Numbered from the stretch's first letter, positions 1 to 8,450 are shown. The stretch is 47,446 nt of DNA from Desulfobacteraceae bacterium (GCA_021372055.1 JAJFVB010000221.1:1-47446), one strand, 5' to 3'. Notes: generated by a model from the letters alone, not told the origin. Numbers and translations: made by a program.

Positions 1-583
1 GTCGTGCCTTGCCCTCTTCCTTATAGTATACCCTGACTTCGTCGCCGGAGTCCCAGGTCGATTCGGGATACTTCGATGCATCGAAATATTCCGCGGGCAG
101 AGAGAAGGTCGTAAGGGTCTTCTGACGGGATGAATAAATCGTTATGGTCTTCTTGTCCCTGTCGATGGCCGGGAGCTTCTTCGCTTTCTTCTGCGCTTCA
201 TCAAAAACGGCTGGATCGTTCTTCCCGACATTCTCCTTTTGATCGATCAGCGTGTACTGAATCGTTTTGAACTGCTGCGTGGCCGGATCGAACACGGTTA
301 TCTCGTTCTTCTTTGTGTCGATCTTCATCCGCAGACCCGCCTTTGGCTCCTCGCCCATTTCTTTGGGTTCTTTGGGGATTGCGTAGGTAATAGGCGGCAG
401 ATGGGTGTACTCGGGATTGTGTGAATCGTTTTTGACATCGCGGATAAACGTGACCGTACCCTTTTCCTTATCGAACTTCACCACTCTTCCCTGGTCGACT
501 TTGCCGTATTCGCACCCGGTGATCAGTGATGTCACCGGCAGTATCAGAACAATTGCCAGCAGTAGCTTAAAATACCTTGCCAT
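1..583 (-). CDS. Putative outer-membrane or periplasmic lipoprotein, C-terminus outside the window
   Basis: The frame opens at an ATG at 583 and is still open at base 1, so only the first 194 codons are seen. The upstream sequence carries GGGGAG seven bases before the ATG, a good ribosome binding site. The product starts MARYFKLLLAIVLILPVTSL and has a lipobox (ITGC) around residue 24, so it should be processed by signal peptidase II. The mature part is hydrophilic, rich in Lys, Asp and Glu, with beta-like segments (for example GTVTFIRD and KKTITIYS). I do not recognise a catalytic motif. It lies 41 bp behind the TauE/SafE exporter gene on the same strand and is probably the third gene of that operon. 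Function unknown; a role at the membrane linked to the exporter is inference from position only. Confidence 0.75.
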   Translation of the reverse strand, partial: MARYFKLLLAIVLILPVTSLITGCEYGKVDQGRVVKFDKEKGTVTFIRDVKNDSHNPEYTHLPPITYAIPKEPKEMGEEPKAGLRMKIDTKKNEITVFDPATQQFKTIQYTLIDQKENVGKNDPAVFDEAQKKAKKLPAIDRDKKTITIYSSRQKTLTTFSLPAEYFDASKYPESTWDSGDEVRVYYKEEGKAR

Positions 584-624
584 TATGTGTCTCCCCTGAT
601 TTCGGTCTCGGTGCGGATCGCAAA

Positions 625-1698
625 TCAACTGTTCACGCTGCTCAGTGAAGCCTTCTTCCTCGCGGACACTTCCGCCTTCGCACCCTGCACCATTTTTACG
701 AAAATATAGATGGTGAGCGCACTGACCACGGCCAGCACGACGAAGGTCGCGGCATCGTCACATAGATTCTTCGTCGCGGGAAAATAAGTCGGGATGAGCT
801 TCAGGGCAACGGAGATCGCACAGCCGACAACCGCGCAGCCGAACGCTATCCGGATTCCATAACCCTTGATGTACTTGGTTGCAACGGTGCCGACCTGCGC
901 GCCGATGGCTGCGCCGATGAGCATTACCAGGGCGGCCACGAGTTCGGTGCGGCCCTTGAATGTGTAGGTTCCGGCACCGTAGAGACCCGAGATCATAACC
1001 TCGAAAAGGTCGGTACCAACCGCAACGTGGGTTGGACATCCCACGATGTAGATGAGCGAAGGCATACGGATGAGACCGCCGCCGATTCCGAGAATTCCGG
1101 CGAGCCAGCCCGTGAGGAAGCTCACCATGATGGGCAGCCATGCGGAACAGTAAATGCCTGCGACATTCAAGTGGATCATAGGGGGGATCTTGATCTTGTG
1201 GAATGTCTTGTGCCATTCGAGACCCGTGGCGAGCTTGTCGAGTTCCTTGCCTGCCTTGGCGGCTTCTCTTTCCTTGGCTTTGCGCTTTGCAACGTCGGAA
1301 AACACCATGTAGGTGATAAAAATCAGAAGGATAATGTAGAGCCAGCGAACGACGAGATCGACCCTGCCTATGCGTTCGAGCCACATGATCATCTGAGCGC
1401 CCACTTCGAAACCGATGACTGTGCCGAACAACATGATGAAACCGAGTTTGTAGTCGACGTTTCCGAACTTGCCGTGCCGCATGGTGGATATGAGGGATTT
1501 GCCGGCCATGTGCGCAATGTCGGTTCCGATCGCGAAAGCCATGGGGAAACCGAGCATGTTAAGACCGGGGGTAACCATCCACGCACCACCCATGCCGAAG
1601 AAACCGCCGATAACGCCAACGCCGATTCCAAGAATAATCAGACCGGGCCAGAAAATCTGAACGCCCGCAATGGGCATCGTCATGTAGAGCCAATCCAT
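625..1698 (-). CDS. TauE/SafE-family membrane anion exporter (sulfite/organosulfonate exporter family)
   Basis: A 357-residue polytopic membrane protein with two internally similar halves. Each half has the glycine-rich helix start typical of TauE/SafE (former DUF81): GGFFGMGGAWMVTPGL near residue 32 and GILGIGGGLIRMPSL near residue 200. A charged cytoplasmic loop of about 45 residues (KRKAKEREAAKAGKELDKL) separates the halves. The family exports sulfite, sulfoacetate and related anions. In a sulfate-reducing or syntrophic bacterium a sulfur oxyanion is a reasonable guess, but the substrate cannot be read from sequence. The start has GGAGG seven bases upstream. It sits between a small membrane protein and a lipoprotein on the same strand, the three forming a likely operon behind the sigma-54 promoter at 2210-2225. 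Confidence 0.88.
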   Translation of the reverse strand: MDWLYMTMPIAGVQIFWPGLIILGIGVGVIGGFFGMGGAWMVTPGLNMLGFPMAFAIGTDIAHMAGKSLISTMRHGKFGNVDYKLGFIMLFGTVIGFEVGAQMIMWLERIGRVDLVVRWLYIILLIFITYMVFSDVAKRKAKEREAAKAGKELDKLATGLEWHKTFHKIKIPPMIHLNVAGIYCSAWLPIMVSFLTGWLAGILGIGGGLIRMPSLIYIVGCPTHVAVGTDLFEVMISGLYGAGTYTFKGRTELVAALVMLIGAAIGAQVGTVATKYIKGYGIRIAFGCAVVGCAISVALKLIPTYFPATKNLCDDAATFVVLAVVSALTIYIFVKMVQGAKAEVSARKKASLSSVNS

Positions 1699-1760
1699 GA
1701 AATAACCTCCTAAGCGATAGTATTCAGTTCCCGTATAAATTCCTTGGGGGATCGCTATTT

Positions 1761-2057
1761 CTAATGCTCGGCCAGATCGCGGGATTTCAGGTCGATACCG
1801 ATGTGCGTCATGACGATGTCGGCCAGTATGCCGAAAAGAACGCCCACAACGGGAATGATGATGACGGTAAGAAGGGTGAATTCGGCGTGGCTCTCATTGT
1901 ACATATTCGCCCACCATGCCATGATGCCGCTGAGATTCCTGGTATCCGCCACGAGAACGATCGGCGCCGCCCCTCCCCCTCCGGCCGCCGCCGCAAGGGC
2001 CGGCAGAAGGAGTGAAACGAGTGAACTGAAACTGAACCATTTGAAGAACCTGCCCAT
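1761..2057 (-). CDS. Small membrane protein, first gene of the TauE operon
   Basis: About 98 residues. The N-terminus MGRFFKWFSFSSLVSLLLPA followed by LAAAAGG looks like a signal peptide with an Ala-rich cleavage region. A second hydrophobic segment lies near residues 62-85 (LLTVIIIPVVGVLFGILADI), followed by a short tail ending RDLAEH. Two ATGs compete. The one at 2063 sits only three bases after GGAGG; the one at 2057 has nine bases of spacing and is preferred here. I do not recognise the family. It is 62 bp upstream of the TauE/SafE gene on the same strand, which suggests a small accessory subunit or membrane partner of the exporter. That role is inference. Confidence 0.72.
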   Translation of the reverse strand: MGRFFKWFSFSSLVSLLLPALAAAAGGGGAAPIVLVADTRNLSGIMAWWANMYNESHAEFTLLTVIIIPVVGVLFGILADIVMTHIGIDLKSRDLAEH

Positions 2058-2063
2058 CTCCAT

Positions 2064-2364
2064 TTACCTCCGTTAAAGTTCGGTGCACGCTCCAAAACCC
2101 GAAGACGGTTCGAAAGACCATCCCCTTGCAAATTCAAATTTCTCCGAGAGCAAAATGAAAAGACCGGAATGCCTGGTCGGTATTTCGATCGAAGCGCTAT
2201 TCCGGTTTGAGCAATTTGCATGCCATGGTGCATCACAGGGAAAAGCGATAAATTCTAATTAAAACCGATGCTTAAAAAACGACCGAAGGAACTCTTGCGG
2301 GAACCGCAGGCGAAGTGAAACCAAAAAGCGACAGTCTGAAACCAGCAGGAGACAGGAGTAATGC
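2064..2364. other. Intergenic region with sigma-54 promoter and leader of the TauE operon
   Basis: About 300 bp between the degenerate receiver gene (stop at 2365) and the small membrane protein. It contains the sigma-54 promoter described at 2210-2225, and a leader of roughly 140 nt with an imperfect inverted repeat around 2163-2180 (GACC...GGTC arms). Near the receiver gene's end there is a short hairpin (CTTGCGG GAA CCGCAGG, about 2293-2309) with a run of six T's on the minus strand some bases further on, at best a weak terminator. No coding sequence is convincing here. Confidence 0.5.
2210..2225 (-). promoter_or_regulatory. Sigma-54 (RpoN) -24/-12 promoter for the small protein-TauE-lipoprotein operon
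   Basis: Read on the minus strand the site is TGGCATGCAAATTGCT, which differs from the consensus TGGCACGNNNNTTGCW at one defined position. The invariant GG and GC dinucleotides are separated by exactly 10 bases. Transcription would start near 2199, about 140 nt before the first gene. Such promoters need an NtrC-type activator; one is encoded nearby (5478-6899), though the pairing is not shown by the sequence. Confidence 0.72.
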
Positions 2365-2763
2365 TCAGGTCGGATCGGTCCGGTCGAAAGCGAGGGTTTC
2401 ATCTATAAGTTTTCTCAGCGAATTCACCATGATCGGTTTGATAAAGCACCTTGAGGCACCCTTATTGGCAGCCTCTTTTAGCTTGTCCTTTTCGCTGAGA
2501 TAGGCATTGACGATCACCGTCATCGGGCGGCCCATCTTCCGGATCGCCTCGATCAGCATGAAGTGGTCATTCCGGAGAAGCCCGAGATCGGCAAGCACGC
2601 AACTGAACGCGATTTCCGCAATCAGGCTTCGGGCGTTATCGGCCGACTGGACCCAGTAGCACTTCCAACCGGGGGTATGCGTCTCCAGCGCTCTTGCGAA
2701 CAATTCGGCGTTATCCCTCTCGGGATCGAGTATAAGCATGTTCCTGCGACTTTTCTCGTCCAT
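2365..2763 (-). CDS. Receiver-domain (CheY-like) protein, degenerate acidic pocket
   Basis: A stand-alone receiver fold of about 132 residues. The putative phospho-acceptor Asp is in CVLADLGLL and the conserved Lys is in FIKP. The N-terminal acidic pair is reduced (LILDPER, only one Asp in the usual place), and the usual Thr/Ser is replaced (VIVNAYLSEKD). There is no output domain, so it would work by protein contact. The frame stays open upstream through the repeat at 2947-3115, but that part reads as repeat translation (the same peptide is readable antisense in the copy at 27271). The ATG at 2763 before DEKSRRNM is therefore chosen; its ribosome site is weak. It lies downstream of the Cache-PAS kinase on the same strand. 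Confidence 0.68.
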   Translation of the reverse strand: MDEKSRRNMLILDPERDNAELFARALETHTPGWKCYWVQSADNARSLIAEIAFSCVLADLGLLRNDHFMLIEAIRKMGRPMTVIVNAYLSEKDKLKEAANKGASRCFIKPIMVNSLRKLIDETLAFDRTDPT

Positions 2764-2946
2764 GCCCCGCCGTTTCTGAAAAGGATTGAGAGTCTTCGTA
2801 TCGAGCACCGGTCGCTTGCGCCGGAGCAACAAAAACCGGGCGGAGAAGACAATCCCGCGGCCCGTTTGGTGTTTCATTCCGTACAAACTCCGTGCCAGAA
2901 TGTTTCTCAGGCGGGACGAGTTCTTCGGGGGGACTGATAGCAATGA

Positions 2947-3115
2947 GCGTTCAAGATGACACCAAGCTTTCAGACCGTGGGGAGCCCGCTCCCCACACCC
3001 CACACGCAGCTGCGCTGCTCATTTTGGCGCTTGCGGCTTGGCCAACGGCCCGCCGCAAGCGCCGGAAATCCCGAGGGGGCGCGGGGGAAATCATTTCCCC
3101 CGCTCTTTTCCATTC
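2947..3115. repeat. Four-hairpin intergenic repeat, copy A
   Basis: Plus-strand order of elements: GTGGGGAGC-CC-GCTCCCCAC; GCAGC-TGC-GCTGC; a 12-bp stem GGCGCTTGCGGC / GCCGCAAGCGCC with a 14-nt loop; and GCGGGGGAAA-TCA-TTTCCCCCGC followed by TCTTTT. The same order recurs at 6918-7076 and 27271-27425 with different but still complementary arms. This copy lies between two minus-strand genes, four bases from the stop of the Cache-PAS kinase. The last hairpin plus T-run would be an intrinsic terminator for plus-strand transcription, although no plus-strand gene ends here. Confidence 0.85.
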
Positions 3116-3118
3116 GTT

Positions 3119-5341
3119 CTAATGCTCCGCCGGGGCGGGGGGAAGCATGATGCGGAAGGTGGTTCCGGACATGCCGGGCGCTTCCTCCTCGTTCACGCTC
3201 TGACATTCGATTGTGCCTCCATATTTCGTTATGATTCCATAGCTCACGGAAAGGCCGAGGCCCGTGCCCTCCCCCACTTTTTTCGTTGTGAAAAACGGGT
3301 CGAAAATTTTCCTGAGGAATTCGCGCCTGATCCCCGTGCCCGTATCGGAGACTATCACCTCGGCGGTGCCGAGGGCGTTGCCGCTCAACCGGGTCACGAC
3401 GGTCAGCACGCCCTTTCCGTGCATGGCCTGGACCGCATTGGTTATGAGATTGAGGAAGACCTGCTGCAGGCCTCGGGAGTCACCCCGGACGCGCGGCAGG
3501 TTCTTTTCAAGCGAAAGCACCAGCTTGATATTGTTGATGTCCAGGTTGTGTCCGACAACGGAGATGATGCTTTCGACATTCTCATTGAGGTCGCAGGATT
3601 CCTCCGTCTCCTCGCTTATCCTCGCAAAACTCAGCAACCGCTCGACAATGCTCTTGCAATGAAGGCCGTGCCGTTCGATTGTCTTCAGGTCGTTGTACTC
3701 GATTGTTCCCGGTTCCATCCTCTCGATCAACAGATCGCAGAACCCGAGCATAATACCGATCGGGTTGTTGATTTCGTGCGCCACCCCGGCCGCCATCGTG
3801 CCGAGAGATGCGAGTTTTTCCGTGTTGATGAGCTGATTTTCGATGTTCTTTCTCTCTGTAATATCCCTTGCTATTCCCAGGGCGAGTTGTTCGCTCTTCT
3901 CCCCTTCTATGGGGATATACTGGATATTGAACCAGAAGCTCCCGGCGGCGACGTCCAGGCGGCTTTCCACCGTGCTGCCCTTCCCCGACTTGAAAGCCTC
4001 ACCGACTGTTCTGAGCTGCTCGTAGACCTGCTCGCGCGGGAGGAACCGGTAGAGGCTCTGCCCGTTGAGGTTTTCGGGATTGAACCCGAAAAGCCGCGCC
4101 ATGTGCCGGTTCGCGGTCTTAATGATGCCGTTGGCGTCCAGGGTGAAAATGAGGTCCTCCGCGCCTTCCACAAGGGACCGGTACTTGGTTTCCGAGCGTT
4201 CGAGATCATCGGCGTACTTGCGTATGTCGTTGGTCTTGACGTCCACCTCGTGTTCGAGCAGCGTGGACCATCTCAGCTCATACAGGACGACAACCAGGCT
4301 CCCGAGGCCGATTATGAAGACAACGAGGGCCTGGAGCAGGAACTGTCGCGTGTAAACGGCGTCGATAACCGACTCGACCTCCCGCACCGGCGCGACAACG
4401 GCCACGGACCAGATGTAATTCACATTGGGGCCCTGAATGTGAACCGGAGCATAGGCGATCAGCTTTTGCATCGGTTCGACGACCTCCCGGTGCCACCCGG
4501 ATATGTAGGATGCCATGCCTTCGCGGCCCTTCAGCATTTCCTCGCGCTGGATCTTGTCGATTTCCGCAAAGGATATGGCCGGATTGCGGTTTGACCGGGC
4601 ATCGAAGGCGTTGTCGCCGATGAAGGCGGGCTCGGGATGATAGATGAAGTTCCCGGATGCGTCGAGAACCCAGGCATAGCCGGTCTTGCCCGAGCGGATG
4701 ACCGGCATGATTTCGTGCAGCATATTGCTGATGTTGACCGTAAACTTGAGATATCCCGCGAACGCGCGGGACGGTTGCGGGTGCTCCGCGCTGGAGGCGT
4801 CCTCATAGGTGGGCGTGATCAGATCCAGCACGAGAGGGCTCCGGTCCTTGGCCGGGTCTTTGCGGTGGAGGGCCGTGCCCATGGTCCTTCCACGGTTGAG
4901 CGGTTCGACGGCCCATGCCAGGTAGGCTCCCGGATCCTGCCGCACGGCGCCCCGCCTGATCCCGATCCCCTGGTCGGAAGCGGCCAGAATCGTGTTGCCT
5001 TCCCGGTCGACGCGGCGTATCGCGACGATGTTGTTGCTGTTCAGCACGGGAAGGGTCGAGAGCAGGAGTGTTTCGTAGCTCTCGGGGTCGCAATACTGGA
5101 TGCCTGGAAGGGAGTTGAGCAGACTGAGATCCCCGAGGGTTTCGTTGATGTAGGACTCGATGCGCTGAGCGGCCGTTTTCGCCAGGACAAGCTGCTGTTC
5201 GTTGAACTGGTCCCGCAGGATGTCCTTCATGTACCTCGCGGTGGAAAGTGCGAGCCAGGACGCTCCCGCAACCAGAATGAGCGTGATGATCCCAAGAATT
5301 CTGAGGATTTTTGGACGTTCTATTCTCGATGTCTGTTCCAC
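3119..5341 (-). CDS. Membrane sensor histidine kinase (Cache-PAS-HisKA-HATPase)
   Basis: About 740 residues. In order: a transmembrane helix near the N-terminus (ILRILGIITLILVAGASWLA); a large extracytoplasmic Cache-like sensor with YAWVLDASGNFIYHP; a second helix (LLQALVVFIIGLGSLVVVLY); a PAS domain (TKYRSLVEGAEDLIFTLDAN); a HisKA phosphorylation helix with GVAHEINNPIGIM; and an HATPase_c domain with [16 protein letters not shown] and GEGTGLGLSV. It should sense a small periplasmic ligand and phosphorylate a receiver, most likely the divergent NtrC-type regulator at 5478. The start is uncertain. No ATG occurs in a sensible place, and the GTG at 5341 just before the first helix is taken. The frame is open upstream into the regulator, but that part is antisense to it. 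Confidence 0.85.
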   Translation of the reverse strand: MEQTSRIERPKILRILGIITLILVAGASWLALSTARYMKDILRDQFNEQQLVLAKTAAQRIESYINETLGDLSLLNSLPGIQYCDPESYETLLLSTLPVLNSNNIVAIRRVDREGNTILAASDQGIGIRRGAVRQDPGAYLAWAVEPLNRGRTMGTALHRKDPAKDRSPLVLDLITPTYEDASSAEHPQPSRAFAGYLKFTVNISNMLHEIMPVIRSGKTGYAWVLDASGNFIYHPEPAFIGDNAFDARSNRNPAISFAEIDKIQREEMLKGREGMASYISGWHREVVEPMQKLIAYAPVHIQGPNVNYIWSVAVVAPVREVESVIDAVYTRQFLLQALVVFIIGLGSLVVVLYELRWSTLLEHEVDVKTNDIRKYADDLERSETKYRSLVEGAEDLIFTLDANGIIKTANRHMARLFGFNPENLNGQSLYRFLPREQVYEQLRTVGEAFKSGKGSTVESRLDVAAGSFWFNIQYIPIEGEKSEQLALGIARDITERKNIENQLINTEKLASLGTMAAGVAHEINNPIGIMLGFCDLLIERMEPGTIEYNDLKTIERHGLHCKSIVERLLSFARISEETEESCDLNENVESIISVVGHNLDINNIKLVLSLEKNLPRVRGDSRGLQQVFLNLITNAVQAMHGKGVLTVVTRLSGNALGTAEVIVSDTGTGIRREFLRKIFDPFFTTKKVGEGTGLGLSVSYGIITKYGGTIECQSVNEEEAPGMSGTTFRIMLPPAPAEH

Positions 5342-5415
5342 GGTCCCGTCCGCCTGCGTGGTGAAGTATCGCTGTTTTGTTTCACCTGAAACTTTTAAAT
5401 GACATTTTGGTTGAC

Positions 5416-5425
5416 TTGACGTCAA
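5416..5425. promoter_or_regulatory. Palindrome TTGACGTCAA between divergent kinase and NtrC-type regulator
   Basis: A perfect 10-bp palindrome in the 136-bp gap between the two divergent genes. Its placement suits an operator for autoregulation, but a palindrome this short can occur by chance and no binding protein is identified. Confidence 0.25.
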
Positions 5426-5477
5426 TACCGGAGTGAAAATTCCCGCAGCGGCGAAGTTCAACGAAAGGGGCCACGGA

Positions 5478-6899
5478 ATGCCTGCAATACTTGCCATCGA
5501 CGATGAGCAGGACATGCTTGCTCTGCTCAAACGCATCATCTCGGACAAAACATCCTATCATGTCGGCACCCTCGACGATCCTCTCAAGTTGACCGATCTT
5601 CTGCGCGTCAACACCTACGATGTCGTTCTCACGGACCTGAAAATGCCCGGCAAGAGCGGTATCGAGGTGCTGGAGGAAGTCAAGCGGAAGAGTCCGCAGA
5701 CCGCCGTTGTGATCATGACCGCCTACGGTACCATCGATTCGGCGCTCGACGCCACCCGCAAGGGCGCTTTCGACTACGTCACCAAGCCGTTCCGCAAAGA
5801 GCGAATCCTGCGCGTTATCGAGCAGGCGCTAAGCTGGCAAAGCCTGCAACAGGAAAATAAGCTCCTCCGGGAGGAGCTGGAGGCAAAAACATATTTCCCC
5901 ACGCTCATCGGTACAAGCCAGCCGATGCTCGCCATGCAAAAACAGATCGAAAAGGTCGCGAGAACTTCCGCGACCGTTCTGATAACGGGAGAGAGCGGAA
6001 CGGGAAAGGAACTGGTTGCCCGGGCTCTCCATGCAAACAGCGCCCGCAGCAACCGGCAGTTCATCCCGATAGACTGCAGCACCATTCCCGAATCCATCAT
6101 AGAAAGCGAACTCTTCGGCCATGCGAAAGGTTCCTTCACAGGAGCCCTTAGAGATAAGAAAGGCCTGGTCGAAGAAGCCGACGGCGGGACCCTGTTCCTC
6201 GACGAAATAGGGGACCTGAATCCCGCCATGCAGGTAAAATTGCTTCGGCTGCTGCAGGAGGGCGAATTCAAGGTCGTCGGATCGAACGCGATTCGCAAAA
6301 CCGATATCCGCTTCATCGCGGCGACAAACCAGGATCTCGCTGCGAAAATCAGCCGCGGCGAGTTCCGTGAGGACCTCTTCTATCGCCTGAATGTCATCAA
6401 CATGCAGGTGCCCCCCTTGCGGGAGCGCCGGGAAGATATTCCTCTTCTCGTGACGCATTTCCTGGACAAGTACAACAGCCTTCACCACAAGCAGATAAAG
6501 AAGATGTCTCCGGACGCGATGCAGTACATGCTCGCCGGGGCCTGGCACGGAAATGTCCGGGAACTTGAAAACCTGGTCGAAAGAGGCGTGATAATGGCTT
6601 CCGGTGAGATCCTCGAGATCGGGGATTTCGGGATTTTGTCCGAACCGCCTGGGAATACGCGCCTTCCAAACCTCGGGGGCCGCGAGGCCGACGATCTTTT
6701 TGCCATGCCGTTCAAGGAAGCCAAGGATATTGTGCTTGAGCAGTTTCAGACCGAATACATTGCCAAGGCGCTCACGCGCAACGAGGGAAACGTCTCACAG
6801 GCCGCGAGGGAATCCGGCCTCAAGCGCCAGTACCTTCACCGGTTGATGCGCGAAACGAATCTGAGTTCGAGGACGTTCAAGAAAAACCCGTCCGACTAG
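5478..6899 (+). CDS. NtrC-family sigma-54-dependent response regulator
   Basis: 473 residues with three domains. The receiver covers residues 1-120 (AIDDEQDM acidic pocket, phospho-acceptor in VLTDLKMPG, VTKPF lysine). The AAA+ sigma-54 activation domain covers about residues 143-380 (Walker A GESGTGKE, Walker B TLFLDEIGDL, arginine-finger region). A C-terminal Fis-type helix-turn-helix follows (NEGNVSQAARESGLKRQYLH). The loop contacting sigma-54 reads GSFTGA instead of the usual GAFTGA, a conservative change. The ATG at 5478 is preceded by AAAGGGG with eight bases of spacing. It is divergent from the Cache-PAS kinase, its likely partner. Targets are unknown; the sigma-54 promoter at 2210 is the nearest candidate. 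A strong terminator follows at 7084-7135. Confidence 0.92.
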   Translation: MPAILAIDDEQDMLALLKRIISDKTSYHVGTLDDPLKLTDLLRVNTYDVVLTDLKMPGKSGIEVLEEVKRKSPQTAVVIMTAYGTIDSALDATRKGAFDYVTKPFRKERILRVIEQALSWQSLQQENKLLREELEAKTYFPTLIGTSQPMLAMQKQIEKVARTSATVLITGESGTGKELVARALHANSARSNRQFIPIDCSTIPESIIESELFGHAKGSFTGALRDKKGLVEEADGGTLFLDEIGDLNPAMQVKLLRLLQEGEFKVVGSNAIRKTDIRFIAATNQDLAAKISRGEFREDLFYRLNVINMQVPPLRERREDIPLLVTHFLDKYNSLHHKQIKKMSPDAMQYMLAGAWHGNVRELENLVERGVIMASGEILEIGDFGILSEPPGNTRLPNLGGREADDLFAMPFKEAKDIVLEQFQTEYIAKALTRNEGNVSQAARESGLKRQYLHRLMRETNLSSRTFKKNPSD

Positions 6900-6917
6900 T
6901 GCTTGCGAAACTCCGGT

Positions 6918-7076
6918 GCGTTCAAGAATGTACCAAGAACGCTTTTTAAAAGCGCGGGGAGCTGCGCCCCACAAAACCCCACGCCGCTACGCGGCTCATT
7001 TTGGCGCTACGTCCACGCGCGCTTGCGCGTGAGGACGATACTTGCGGGGGGCGGGGAATCATTCCCCCGCTCTTTG
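6918..7076. repeat. Four-hairpin intergenic repeat, copy B
   Basis: Shares with copy A the left part (GCGTTCAAGA...ACCAAG), the block CTCATTTTGGCGCT and the terminal block. Its hairpin arms differ but still pair: GCCGC-TAC-GCGGC replaces GCAGC-TGC-GCTGC, and GTCC-ACGCGC-GCTT-GCGCGT-GA-GGAC replaces the long central stem. The last hairpin is GCGGGGAAT/ATTCCCCCGC followed by TCTTT. An extra hairpin CGCTTTT/AAAAGCG is present at the left. The copy lies between the convergent NtrC-type gene and a receiver gene. Confidence 0.78.
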
Positions 7077-7083
7077 ATATACC

Positions 7084-7135
7084 GGCAGACCGGCGCGCCA
7101 CGCCTGAAGAAGCTACCGGCCGGTCTGCCTTTTTT
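7084..7135 (+). terminator. Intrinsic terminator downstream of the NtrC-type regulator
   Basis: A perfect 11-bp stem, GGCAGACCGGC (7084-7094) with GCCGGTCTGCC (7119-7129), and a 24-nt loop, followed by TTTTTT at 7130-7135. The T-run is on the plus strand, so it serves the regulator gene ending at 6899. The right arm also encodes the last residues of the convergent receiver gene (stop at 7113-7115). Confidence 0.8.
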
Positions 7136-7514
7136 CCCTCGAGGTTTTTCTTTCCCAGGCCGATTCCACTTTCCCCACCAGTTCGTCGATGGGGCACGGC
7201 TTCAGAAGATATTCGAAGCCGCCCAGCTTCATGATTTCCACCGCCGTATCCACCGAGGCGTGTCCCGTGAGGATTATCACCTCAATGGCGGGGTGTTCTT
7301 TCTTGATTTTGGCCAGAGCCTCGATGCCGTTCATCTCGGGCATCCTGACGTCGAGCAGGACGACATCGTACGAATTGCTTTCGATCTCGGCAAGGGCTTC
7401 CCTCGCGCTGCCGACATCGGAGGCGTCGATATCCCTGACGCCAAGCAGCTTTCGCAACGTGGTTCTGAATCTCTCCTCATCGTCGACTATCAACACTTTC
7501 GGCCTTGCAGACAT
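7113..7514 (-). CDS. CheY-like response regulator (single receiver domain)
   Basis: 133 residues, essentially one receiver domain: acidic pair in VLIVDDEERF, phospho-acceptor Asp in VVLLDVRMPEMNG, switch Thr in IILTGHAS, Lys in LLKPCP. After the domain there is only a short basic tail (WERKTSREKRQTGR), so there is no DNA-binding output. It starts three bases after the stop of the kinase gene at 7518 and is clearly co-translated with it. It should receive phosphate from that kinase and act by protein interaction or as part of a phosphorelay with the neighbouring pair. Confidence 0.9.
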   Translation of the reverse strand: MSARPKVLIVDDEERFRTTLRKLLGVRDIDASDVGSAREALAEIESNSYDVVLLDVRMPEMNGIEALAKIKKEHPAIEVIILTGHASVDTAVEIMKLGGFEYLLKPCPIDELVGKVESAWERKTSREKRQTGR

Positions 7515-7517
7515 GGA

Positions 7518-8450
7518 TCACTCACTTTCCGGCGAATTGAAGACAATGGGAAGCCTTATCGTGAACGCGCTCCCCTTGCCGGGTTCCGTTTCCACGGTTA
7601 TTCGCCCTCCCAGCCTCACGATGATGCTGTGACAAATCGAAAGCCCAAGTCCTGTGCCCTTGCCCGGCGGCTTGGTCGTAAAAAACGGGTCGAATATCTT
7701 GCTCAGGTCGGCTTTCGGAATGCCGCAACCCGTATCGCTGATGACAATTTCGATATCGCTCTGTTCCGCGACCCTCGTTTCGATCCTGACCGTTCCATCT
7801 TTTTCGACGGCATATGTAGCGTTGTTGAGCAGGTTCAAGACGACCTGACGGAGCAGAGGGGGATCGGTGTGGACCGGGGGCAGATCTTTGCGGTATTCCC
7901 TGCGTATGACAATGGATTTCTGCGATGCCTCCCTCTCGACGAGCTTGGCCATGTCCTCGATTAGCCGGTTTACGTCCGTGCCCTGGATCAGCGGCTCCTT
8001 TTTCCGCGCGAAGTCCAGGAGCTTATGCGTGATCTCCCTGCAGCGATCGACCTGATGGGCGATTTCGTGCAGGGAGTCTTTCAGCTCCCCGATGTTTATC
8101 TCCGAGGGGCTTTTCCCATCGAAATTGTACCGCGCCCATTCCACTTCCTGAGAAATAATCGCCAGCGGGTTGTTGATCTCGTGCGCGATTCCCGCCGAGA
8201 GTTCCCCGATGGAGGCAAGCTTCTGCGACTGAATGAGCTGCTCGTCGAGGAAGCATTTCTGCTGCTGGGCCGTGAGTATCTGCCGCGTGAGGGACCGGAC
8301 GACCAGAAAACTCAAAGCCGCGAGCACAAGGGCCCCGACTGCCGGAACCGATCCGCAGAAAATCCACAGCGGCAAGGCAAGCAGCGCCACGCAGCACGGA
8401 ATCACGATGAGATACAACTTGCACGGATAAGAGGATCGAATGGTTGCCAT
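7518..8450 (-). CDS. Histidine kinase with two membrane helices and no sensor domain
   Basis: 310 residues. The N-terminus has two closely spaced hydrophobic helices ([20 protein letters not shown] and [15 protein letters not shown]), leaving almost no periplasmic loop. A HisKA helix follows, with [20 protein letters not shown], then an HATPase_c domain with [25 protein letters not shown] and [11 protein letters not shown]. Without an input domain it may sense the membrane itself or work with the larger kinase encoded upstream at 8978-10645. Its gene lies between two CheY-like receivers in the same direction, so this is one four-gene signalling unit. Confidence 0.9.
   Translation of the reverse strand: MATIRSSYPCKLYLIVIPCCVALLALPLWIFCGSVPAVGALVLAALSFLVVRSLTRQILTAQQQKCFLDEQLIQSQKLASIGELSAGIAHEINNPLAIISQEVEWARYNFDGKSPSEINIGELKDSLHEIAHQVDRCREITHKLLDFARKKEPLIQGTDVNRLIEDMAKLVEREASQKSIVIRREYRKDLPPVHTDPPLLRQVVLNLLNNATYAVEKDGTVRIETRVAEQSDIEIVISDTGCGIPKADLSKIFDPFFTTKPPGKGTGLGLSICHSIIVRLGGRITVETEPGKGSAFTIRLPIVFNSPESE

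Noticed and set aside
2764..3003. N-terminal extension of the receiver protein (MGCGERAPHGLKAW...)
   Set aside because: The same peptide can be read from the unrelated repeat copy at 27271-27425, so it is translation of repeat DNA and not protein-coding sequence.
3038..4594. Plus-strand open frame of 518 codons over the Cache-PAS kinase
   Set aside because: Antisense to HisKA and HATPase domains, and it starts within the repeat element.
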